Source: Calliopum simillimum
Lineage: Eukaryota; Arthropoda; Insecta; Diptera; Lauxaniidae
Assembly: GCA_951812925.1 (NCBI GenBank)
Contig: OX638371.1
Location: 85,217,298-85,281,297 of the forward strand
DNA length: 64,000 nucleotides
Direction: 5' to 3'
Positions 49,601-61,600 of this stretch are shown in pieces. The notes beneath the pieces are model-generated. The model was given only the letters and a program-made list of their open reading frames with translations. It had not been told where the DNA came from and did not search any database. Numbering within the stretch: the stretch's first letter is position 1; every line of letters starts with the position of its first letter. Made by a program: the position numbers and the translations under genes.

Positions 49601-52600
49601 AATTTGAAAAATATAAAAGTAAAACAATTTGAACAAAATAAATTAAAAACAATAAACATTTGACAGTCAGAGAAAAAATCAAATAGAAAAACATAAGAAA
49701 ACGCATATGACTTCTCAGATAGTCTGAAGTGCCTTTAAAACTGTGGAAATGCCGTTCCGTTGTATGGAGTGACACCACGTCAGATTTATTTTTCAATCGA
49801 TTTTTAAAGTATTTAAGTCCACTGTACAAGAAAAATCAAAAATAGCGCATTCTAGTGTTAAATCGATATATATATAACTATTTGATCCTTGAGGTGTATC
49901 ATTTGTCCAGTAAACTTTTGCAAGATATAAAGAGGAACATTTTTATACAAAACTTTAACCCAAAACTTCATCCCATCCACATGTGGGTCATTTTAACCCT
50001 TTTCTTAAAAGGTACAAAAATGACACATAAAACAGGGGAAATTTGAGTCAGTATGTACTAAAGAAATATTTGCTATAAAATTTCACTAGAGTAACTTCGG
50101 GTAATGTGATATACTAGCATATCTTCTTAAAAAAACAACTCTCGATAACTGAAAAAGAAAAGTGCTGCAAGTTTTTGACCGCTCACCTTTACTTATTCTG
50201 CCTTCAGTGTGATAAAATCGATTTAGCAGAGAATAAAAACTTTATTTGCGTGTGCTTTATGTTAGGATCTAGCCTAAACTAAAATTGATATCATAGCCGA
50301 AATATTAAATTCTGCTAGTGGGTGAATATTCCTAACCATAAATCAATTGAATTTTTTATTTGCTGGAGTGTGTTTTGCAAAAATAACCTGATTGTAATAT
50401 GATATAGTGCACTTTTGGCACGAAAATATTTGATGTTCCACTTCCAATGCAAAATGTTTGGCACGATGGTATTTTGGCACAAATTTAAAACGTTTTTCCA
50501 TATTAACAATTTGTTGGTCCAACATTTTTATGTAAAGGTTACAGTTTTTAAGGCAAATGAGCTAAAGCTTTGCAAAAGCGATTTTAGTGATGTTTATCAC
50601 TCCTTACCTGAAGTAAAAGTTCCACAACTAAAATATCTTTATAACACGATGATCTTTTTGCCAAAAATGCAATTTGTTGGTCTATGCGATATAGTATATC
50701 ACATTACCCGCCAATTTTATTTTTTAACTTTTTTTGTCTTTTTTCAATTTTATTGAAGTAGCTTAAGATTGGCTCACGCTAAAGAACTCCAAAATCATAA
50801 TATACTGCACAATACATCAATAAAACATAATACATAAAATGGTAGCAGCTATGCTTTGAAGACTACGTGTAATTTAGAAAACAAAAATGCCTATATCACA
50901 TTACCCGAACTTACTATACTAGTTGCTAAACAATAAAAAGTCAAAATTTCATCCCAAAAGCCAAAATATCACATGATGGTGGATGCATGATGCACTCTAA
51001 ATAAAATTGTGTAAAATTTGCACACATTCAGTATTAAAAGGGATCGACTCAGTACTGTGAGATAAATTCTCTCAAAAATGTTAAAGTGATGAGTGAACTC
51101 TACACATTGCCTTTTGAGTTTACTCGCTGTTTCCTAAAATGACTGCTTCAGAAACTACTATTTAAGTAGGGAGAGTATATTGGGGAGCACCTCCTGTGTT
51201 TCTGTTAGGTTTTCTCTGGCAGCAGGTCGTGGAGTTGCATTTTCGATAATCTGAGTAATCAGCACTAGAGTTCATAACCTACTCTTATTCATCAAAATCA
51301 AAATAGAACAAACTATAGTGTCATGTTGAAGAAAATAACTTCTGTTCTGCTTATCCAATATTGAATTTTAAGATGTAAAATGATTTGTCTTTAAGAAAAA
51401 TTAAGAATTAAAAAAAAAAAAATGTTTTCTTTTGAGATTTTATATACACTTCAAAAAAAGTTTTAAAAAAGGATATTTTTTAAATTAATTAATTTTTTTT
51501 TTTATATTTTTGTCCTAAAGAAGCTACAAATGTAGTCTATAGCTTGAGCTTGTTAAAAAAAAAAAATTATATATTTTTAAATCTTAAACATAAAATTCTC
51601 CATTAAACGCAAAAATATAGCAACACTACCGTTTTAAGCCGAAAGTTTAATTTTATTGACTTCGGCCCTGTAAACATCCATCATATATATCCAGCAGTAA
51701 AAATATATGACAGTCTACCAAAAATACTAGTTCACGGTTAGTACGTGGGCTGCTCGATATATTTCTGGCCTGATAATGAAAATGCGAATATTTATCATCA
51801 AAAATTATTTTATTGATTTTCAAAGTATTCTCCAGCATTATTTATACACTTTTGCATGCGCTCGAACCAATTGTTGAAGCACTTTTTCCACTCCGATTGA
51901 GACACCTCCAAAACATGGTTTATGAACTCTTCAACAGCATCTTCTGGCGACGTAAATCATTGACCACGCATTTTTTTCTTGATGTGCGGGAATAAAAAGA
52001 AGTCCTTGGGTGCCAAGTCAAGGCTGTACGGCGGATGACCCATCAATTCGACGTTTTGGCTGGTCAAAAAGGCGCTGGTTTGAGCCGATGTGTGAGAGCT
52101 CGCATAGTCATGGTGAACAATGATTCGTTTTCACTTGTTCGTTTTTCGAATTTCTCCCAAGACTTCAGGCAAACAAATTGTGGTGTACCACTCAGGATTG
52201 ACCATCCTACGTTGCTCAAGAGGAACAGTCGCCACATGACCAGTTTTGCAGAAGATACAGGCGACCATTTGCTTCGAAGTGCTTCTTCCACGAACAACTT
52301 TCGTTGACCCACACGGTCGATTGCAGTTCTGTTTCGGGCTCATACGCATAGATCCATGATAAGTCTTCTTTGACAATCTTATAAACGTCTTTTGAAGCAC
52401 CGCGATTGTATTTTTTCATCATTTCATTGCACCAATCGACACGAGCCTTTTTTTGAGCGATTGTCAAATTGTGCGGGATCCAGCGAGAACAAACCTTTTT
52501 TACGGCCATGTGTTCATGCAATATCAAATGTATGCTAATGGAAGAAATGCCCAAGGATGCCTTTATCTCCCGGTATGTCATATGACGATCTTGCATTATC

Positions 52601-55600
52601 AGTTCACGCATGGCATCAATGTTCTCTGGCACAGCGGCCGTTTTTGGACAACCTTCACGGAATTCGTCTCTGAGCGAGCGTCGGCCACGACTGAATTCAT
52701 TAAACCAGTTTTTTACAGTGCTATAGGATGGTGCTTCATTGCCATACAAAGATTTAAGTTCATCGATGCACTCTTGTCGTGATAATCCACGTTGAAAGTT
52801 GTGAAAAATTATCGCACGAAAAGGTTCACGAGTTAATTCCATTTTTTTACCAAATTGATTTTTTCAAGTCACTGTAAACAACACAAATGATGGTCGTACG
52901 TCAAAACGTTCTGAGTACGTTTATACTAAAAAATATCAAACTTTCCAATAGAAATGTCAGATTGCACCTGGCAACACTTAGTGTTGCCTAGGCCAGAAAT
53001 ATATCGAGCAGCCTACGTACTAACCCGAAACTAGTGAAAAAAGATTACTATGGGGACCCAGTTTGATATCAGTTTGTAGGGGAAAATAATTTGTGTTTTG
53101 TGTCTCTTGAATTGTGTGTCAAAATAAACTGTGGAAAAAAATGAAATTAAGGAATTCATTTTTGTTAATGTTGTTATGAATGTAATTTAACTTTATATAA
53201 TTTATTTTAAGAAAATATAAGCTCAGATCAAAAAAAAAATTGTTGCTATAGGTTGACTACACACGAAACCAATGGTTGAAGACTAGTTATTTAAAGACTA
53301 CTTCACACCACAACTAGCTCTGGACTGGTGTAAAAGTAATGCAAAAGGGTTCAATTTTGTAGGCTATCAACAGACAAAAAAGAACAGTTGCTTATATGTA
53401 AAGAGGTTATTCTCGGACTAGTACTGGTTTATAAAGGATTAGTTAATGAACTACAATTAAACTAGTCCGTCTGCCTGCAGGGGACTGTTTGCTTAACCTG
53501 ACATACACGTAACTGAGAACATTTCATAATTTCAAACTTAAAATTTATATACGTCTACTGTAAAATGAGCAACCACTTTTTTTGAAAAATAAAAATTTTA
53601 ACTTCAGTATAAAGGTGATGAATATAATGATGGAGAAGACTTTTAATGTTCAATAGACGTCCATTTAAATTTTGCAATGATCTTTTAAATAATCAATACT
53701 AAAAGTGCGAATATTTTTCCATTTCTTTTTTATAAAAACACAAAAAGTTTACGATAGGCTTTCAAATACAAAAAAAAAAAAAAAAAATAAACAGCATTGG
53801 TCCATAAAATAGTAATAAAAATAATCGTTCAGAAGAAATCTTTTTATTATGGCGCCAATCGTAAAATGTCAAAGTGATCATTAAAACGTTTGTTATCACG
53901 TTGTCAATAACTGACGATGTCACATCAACTAATCTGTGAATACAGTGAAGTGATAAGAAAAAAAAAAAAAAGAAATCCAAAACAAACAAAAAAAAAAAAA
54001 AAAAAAGAAATCCACGAAAGAATTGTACTCAAAAATTAGCAATTTAAAATAAAACGAATTTTTGTATATACAAATACATATTGTAGCTTTATAAATGTAA
54101 TCAGACTAAAGTGATAAAAAAAAAAAAACTGTAAATTTTAAGCTTCCGAAAAAACTTTGCAAATCATCAACTCGAATAAACAAAGTCCAAAGGAATCAAG
54201 AGAAAGAGAATTCACCAATCAAATTAAGAGAAAACGTAAGCAATAAAATACCTGTTTTCAAAATAATATTTTTGAAACTTCATTAGTTTTTAATTAGATA
54301 GATCGTTTTGCGAAAGTGATTTTTTATTAGATGCAGTGGGTTATTTCCACGAAAACATTTTTGTCGCACCCGTTCTTTTCTAAAATTAATTTTTTTTTAA
54401 ATATAAGTGTCTCTTATCGCTACAAAAAAAGAAAATGGATATCTTTAACGTCGCAAACTTTACCATCATTTCAATATACACTTAAAAGCATTGAAATTGA
54501 ATTTTTATTTCTTGACAATTCAAAACATTCAAGACTTCTAGGATTAAGAAACTTTTCTGGAGTATTTTTCCACATTTTACTTTTAATTTCAAAAATTGCC
54601 CTGAACCTGTCGCACCACTTATTATGGAAATGCCCAGTAATGACTGAGAAATTATGTACTTTGTCATTCCCCGAAGGCCTCAAAGTTTAAGAGAGCTCTC
54701 TACCAACCACCCAAAATTGCTATTTCGCGATAGTAGGTAACCTAAGAACCCTTATATAAAAAATTTCGATAATTAACGCTAAAAATGATAACAGACATTT
54801 GATTTTTATCTGTGATGGACAACTGGTTATTTTCTGTAATCTGATTACATTAAATAAGCTTAAAACGAAAGGATTTTATAAAAACTATTCCTTATTCCTT
54901 CCCAATAAGTCTGCTCATTGGCAAACAAAATTTTCATATTCGCCTTCTTAAAGTACAAAAAATTCTAAATATTATTGAATCATGTTAATTTGGTTTATTT
55001 ACGCAAATTGAATTCCATTGCCGGTTCCACTGGCGTAAATAACTACGAGTTCTATGAGTAAATTCATCGAGAGTTCTCAATTTGAATTGTGTTCAATACA
55101 ACGCTGCTGCTCCATTTGGTCTGGTCAGTGGCACTTTGAGTCAATAGGTCAATTGTTATAAATTGTCATCAGTGGAAAGATTGATTGTATAAAATTTGAT
55201 ATTAAGATGATGATTGTAACGTAATTTGATTAACAGCAGTGCAGAAAAATCAAAGAGCATGTATTTGATTAATTTTAATAACAAATATTCGAATTTTGAA
55301 AACATAAGAAATGATTCGTAGTTTGTAAAATGTAATTTACCAATAGATTTGCTCACACTTTTAAATCCAAAGAAAATCAGTTAAAACCAGTTTGAAAAAA
55401 TCGGTATTATTGAGAAATTTGCAAAATAAACCGAACAGCTGATAAGGATTCACCTAGTCTTAAAATAAACTTAAGCATTACATAACTTGGAAAATACAAT
55501 AAATTCGTTTAGCGAATACTACGCGTTTTACCAAGAAAATAATTTAATATAAGTACAGTATCTATAATTGTTTTGGATTTCAACCCCATAGCCATTAACT

Positions 55601-58600
55601 AAAATTTAGTATATGGTTTCATGCATAATCTGATAGATTTTTTGTGACTTGTGGAGGAGTGCAAGAGCGGAAAAATCGGAAAATTGTGACCAACTCTCCT
55701 AACATAATTCGCAATAACTTGGACATTCCTTAATCGATTTTCATGCTCAGACCAGACGACAAAAAACGCTATATTCAGGCATGTCGTGAAATCCGATTGA
55801 TTTCAATCACTTTTCATTTGGGAGGCTTTTTGATGAAAACGGTGAGTCGAACGATAAAAAGTATTAGAATCTCTTTTGTGGAGAAAAACAGGTTCTACAA
55901 AAAATTGATTTGCGTTAACAAAAACATAACCGTTTAGGGAATATTCTGAAAAAACCGCAAAAAGTCGAAAAATTTGATTTTATCGAATATTTTCTAAACG
56001 GTTATTTTTACGTTGATGCAAATCAATACTTTTTGTAGAACCTGTTTTTCTCCACAAAAGAGATTCTAATACTTTTTATCGTTCGACTCACCGTTTTCAT
56101 CAAAAAGCAAGCCAAATGAAAATAGATTGAAATCAATCGGATTTCACGACATGCCTGATTACCTATTTTTGATCCGCCAAAATATTTTTCTAGAAACGAA
56201 GATAAGCCACATTTCACATGAAACCAAAATTAATAGTAGAGGAGTAATAGTTTTTTGAATATTTCAGAACATGCAATATTTCGTATTCAGCCCTGTTCCA
56301 TAATCCGTGTGGTTTCGATTACTTTTCCTTTAGAAAGCTTTTTGATGAAATTGGTGAGTCAGACGATAAAAAGTATCACAATCTTTCTTGTGGAAAATTA
56401 CATGTTCTACAAATAATATTGGTTAGTATTTACGAAAAAGTAACTGTTTTGGAAATATGTATTCGATAGAGTCGGATTTTTCGACATTTTGCAGTTTTTT
56501 ATGAATATTTCCTCAACGGTTAATTTTTTGTTAATGTAGAGCCTGTAATTCTCCGCAATAAAGCTCCCGATACTTTTTATTGTATGACTTAGAGTAACTT
56601 CGGGTAATGTGATATAGGCGGGTAATGTGATACACCACCATATCTCCTCAAATAAACAGCTCTCGATAATGATTTTTTCGTCAACTCCACAGTAACTGAA
56701 AAAGAAACGTGCTGCAAGTTTTTGAGCGCCCACCTTTATTTATTCTGCCTTCAGTGTGGTAAAATCGATTTAGCAGTGAATAAAAACTTTATTTGCGTGT
56801 GCTTTATGTTAGGATCTGGCATAAACTAAAATTGATATCATAGCCGAAATATTAAATTCTGCTAGTGGTTGAATATACCTAACCGTAAATCAATTGAATT
56901 TTTTATTTGCTGGAGTGTGCTTTTCAAAAATAACCTGATTGTTTTAATACTGAAATTCGGGTAATGTGATATAGTGCACTTCTGGCACCGAAAATATTTG
57001 ATGTTCCACTTGCAATGCAAAATGTTTGGCACGATGGTATTTTGGCCCAAATCTAAAGCGTTTTTCCTTATTAACAATTTGTTGGTCCAACATTTTTTTA
57101 TAAAGTTCACAGTTTTTAAGAAAAATGAGCTAAAGCTTTGTAAAAGCGATTTTAGTAATGTTTATCACTCCTTACCTCAAGTAAAAGTTCCACAACTAAA
57201 ATATCTTTATAACACGATGATCCTTTTGTCAAAAATGCAATTTGTTGTTCATATGCGATATAGTATATCAAATTACCCGCCAATTTTATTTTTTAACTCT
57301 TTTTGCCTTTTTTCAATTTTATTGAAATAGCTTAAGATTGGCTTACGCTAAAGAACTCCAAAATCATAATATACTGCACAATAAATCAATAAAACATAAT
57401 ACATAAAGTGGTAGCAGCTATGCTTTGAAAACTACGTGTAATTTAGAAAACAAAAATGCCTATATTACATTACCTGAACTAACTATAACATTTTCATCAA
57501 AACGCCTCCTCAATGAAAAGTAATTGAAATCACACGGATTACGAAACAGGCCTGATTATGTAAGTTTTTTTGAAATTTATATCATTTTAAATTAATGGAA
57601 CAAAACTATGAAATTTCTAGGTCCCTGGTATGGCTTTTACCAGGGGCGTGGAGAGAAAATCCGGGCCCGGGGGTAATTATATGCCGGGCCCCACTACTAG
57701 TTTTTTTTTATTCGATACTAACCCACAGGATGCCCAAGAGATATATGAAATGTGCAAATTTGTGATTTTGTTTGCTTCCCGCCCATATTCATAAAATAAA
57801 AGTCAAAAATAAGATTTCGGCCAGTCTTCGATCAATGCTTGAAAAATATACTAAAAAAAGCCAAATCCTTTTAACTGCCCGATCTTCGAGACTATTGGTT
57901 TCTTTCGGAGATTTCATTAAATCAACTATTGTAGAGTATAACTATGCTAAAATTATATCCTTAGGAGATTTCGGTCCAAATATTAAACTTGATGTTGTTT
58001 TGGAACAAAAATACAAATTTTTTAAGAAAATTTTCATGACTAGAAATTGATTTTTTGTAAATTTCAAGTGGCGAGATATTTGTTCTGGAAATCCTATGTT
58101 GAAATTAAAAAGAAAAACGTAATTAAAATTACATACTAGTTTTTGGGGTATGGATCTGTTCTCAAAGTACTGATTTTGTCTTCAAAATGAGCTATAAAAT
58201 GATCTTGTATAATTTTCCTTTCAACAAATAATATTTTCCTGAAGGCAGGATTCTGTACCTTAAAATTTTTAAGTTATGTTGCATGTAAAAGGTTATTAAT
58301 TTTATAAGTTTTATTTTTTTTAGTTGAGAGCAAAGATGGGCGTTGGCTCTAGTTTTAATCATGACCCGTAGGGCTCTACTTACCAGCGCACTATGGTTTT
58401 TTTTGGGCTAAAAAGTGCACACAAAAATAATTCACTACAAGGACCCTTTTTTTTAAAAAAAAATCAAATGCAAAATTAAAGGTTATACATTGAGCTATCT
58501 GACAAGATGCCCGCTTTTTCTAGCATTTGATCCACAAATTAGGGACAGAGGTCGAAATCTCATAAATTTTTAAAAAAACCGTTTTTCTGTTTAAAAATGT

Positions 58601-61600
58601 TAGTCGCATTAAACGCAGGAGTGATACATGAATAAATTTATATGCATTCAATGAAATCAAGCAAGAAAAAATTAATTCATTATAAAAATGGGCGGTGCCA
58701 CGCCCAAAAAATATAGAACACTCCATATCTTCGAAACTATTTGACCCATGTGGATGAAATTATTTGACTCACTACTCTTTATATACATATGTGTATACCG
58801 AAATTCATTGCTGTAGCTCAAATAGTTTCGGAGATATGATAAGTTTTATATATGTAGGGCGTGGCACCGCCCACTTTTTTAGTGGATATTATTTCTCTCT
58901 GTGCCTGTTACAAATATACCGAATCTTATCTTTCTGCGTCCAATAGTTTCGGAGATATAACGAATTTGTTTTTGGGGCGTGGCACCGCCCATTTTCACTT
59001 TGAGTTAATTTCATCTGAATTGATTTGATTGAATGCACATAAATTTATTCATATTTCGCTCTTGCGTTTAATGCGACTAACATTTTTAAACAGAAAAACC
59101 GTTTTTTTCAAAATTTATGAGTTTTCGACCTCTGTCCCTAATTTTTTGATCAAATGCTGGAAAAAGCGGGCATCTTTTCACCTTTAATTTTGCATTTGAT
59201 TTTTTTTAAAAAAAAGGGTACTTGTATTGAATTATTTTTGTGTGCACTTTTTAGTCCAAAAAAAACCATAGTGCAGCGATGGGCTCGGGCTCTGAAATCG
59301 ATTGTCATGCGAGCCCGTACCTAACCACAAAGCCCTTAATTTAGAGGCCCGTGAAGTTCCGTAAATCACACGAAGGTTTAGAAGCACGAACTTGGAAAGA
59401 ATTCTGTTATTAAATAAAAATATGGAAAATTATGTCTATTTGAAGTGTTTAGAATGAAAATGGAGTAAGTTAAGTCAAACAAAAGAACTTATTAGATTTG
59501 TCCAAAAAGTTAGCAGGCAATGGTATCACCTTTGTTTTTTCTCGTTTGAAAAAAAAAAAATAAATTTTGCGGGCCCGGGCTTTTTTTCAAGTGCTTGTTT
59601 CGTGTTCATTGGTTGGGCCCGTTTCCTCTAGTTGAGCGTAAATATCATTTCGCAAGCTTGCAAAATACTACTATAAATTTTATTTATGAAGATTTTGTTT
59701 CTGCTTAAATCCGGGCCCTCCAAGAAACTCCGGGCCTGGGGGGAATCCCCCCCTTACCCCCCCCCCCCCTCTCGTCAGACCTGGCTTTTACATTTGGCTT
59801 CATATTTATCAATCGCACAAAAACGATAAACTATGTCGGAATTTTTACTATTTGCCCTTTCAAAAAGTGACTTAACATCAGTTATTTGGCCTTGGTGAGG
59901 TCTCTGCAAACTTGCGATTGGAGTATTTCGCTTAAAGGAACCACCAATACCATCGCGTTGGCCCTTTTCCTCGTCGAACTCGTCGTTGAAAACCAACACA
60001 AATGTAAAAAACCAAATTCACTTTAAACTGAAAGCTTACCTAATAAACCGAAAACCGTGCTATGGCAAATACAATAGCGAAGTAATAAAAATCGCGTTAT
60101 ATCTCGCAAGCCAGACAAGGTAATTTTGATGAAATTTGGTAGGTAGATACCAAACATGAATACTATACACACAGTAAAAATTTTAGTTTAATTTTGATAA
60201 TAAAAGTATTTATATACAACAATTAAAAAAAAATTTATTAATTTTAAACTATTTTGTATTAATTCCAAACATTTCTAGAATAAATTTCATAATTTTTTGG
60301 GCAAAATATTGAATTTAATACCAAAATAGTTTGAAAGGCATAAAAAGTAACAAAATTAAACTATCAATTTTTAGTGTGCATTGGTCAAAAAATATGTACT
60401 CGTATAAGTGTCACACCCCTTTTCGATCAAAAGTTTCAGCTCTTAGACATGTACTAACAGTCATACCTAAAGTGGAGGGTTATTCGATCGTCAGCGTCAT
60501 TTAACCGTCTCTGTTTTGGCATGCTATACAATGGTCGGAAAAATTATTTTGACAAAATCGATTCGTGAACATCGAACGTTGCTTTGCTTAGAACTGTCAA
60601 ATGATGGTGCAAAAATGATGCTCTAAAACCATATTTACACCTTTATGCATACCAAATATTTTGTCGCTTACCGTTTGCATTCTTTTTCTGCTGACAAAAA
60701 TGCAAGGAAAAAAAAGAATTTTGTGCGGACATAAGTATTTTGACGTTTACCGTTTGCATTCTTTTTCTGCTGACAAAAATGCAAGAAAAAAATAAAAAGA
60801 GTTTTGTCGGGACATAAGTATTTTGACGTCACCTTAGGCATAATAACTGTTTTATAGCAAAAATTGTGATTCGAACGATTCAAATTTATTTCGATCATTT
60901 GAAACGTGCTCAGCTCTAAAAAGTAAAAAAAAAATTTTTCGCCGTGTAGTGTTGCCGTACTCGTAAAAAAACAGTTTTTCTAAATATAACTATACTTCAG
61001 CTGATCTGTAGAGAGAACGACTTGTCCGACTTCAACCAAAAATATCTATTTTAAAAGTCAAATATGTCAATTATGTTTCCGACGGTCCATTATTTGTTAG
61101 GATCGATTTAAAAATAGTTGAGATACACTGGTTGAAAACTAAAATTTTGAAAATTATGATAGTTTTGCCTCACTACCGCTAAGTTTTTCTGAGGTAAAAA
61201 ATTTGAAAATGATTAAGTTTATTAACTTAATCGAAAGCCTATTTTATTACAAAAATGTTGAAAACCATGATGGTTAAATATCGCCTACGCTCAAATAACT
61301 CCAAGTATTGCGGTAAGAATAATAAAAATTCACAAAGATTTGTTTTATTAGAAAAAAGTTTTAATTGAATTGAAAGAATTAAGATTAAACTCAAAAATGG
61401 TAGAACTTAATCTAAAAACGCTATAAATGTATGTGAAATTAAAGTCGTGATTATCAAAACATGAAAGACAACGTATTCTTTATATATATTACATGTATAT
61501 ACCAATACCCTTATAAAATATGAAACCAATACAGCTTCAGTCAGAAAGTAAATCAACTAGCAATAATCGCTACTGAACGTTAAATACTAACTCATTAAAA

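Larger units (their letters stand above)
43518..49775. repeat. large broken inverted repeat
   Basis: 43518-43556 (CACTCCATACAACGAAACGG) is mirrored at 49737-49775, and 47350-47600 is mirrored at 49190-49412 (AAGCCTACATACCCATT, CTGTAACACTTACAAATC, CTACAGCAAATA). The left arm is interrupted by the element 44054-47288, the right arm by the MITE 49416-49729. Remains of an old foldback of about 2.5-3 kb. Confidence 0.6.

Noticed and set aside
52453..52782. 109-codon plus-strand frame
   Set aside because: Shadow of the mariner transposase on the minus strand.
57772..58050. 92-codon frame in the hAT-like element
   Set aside because: No hAT motif such as TRW or the C-terminal dimerisation region; probably chance.
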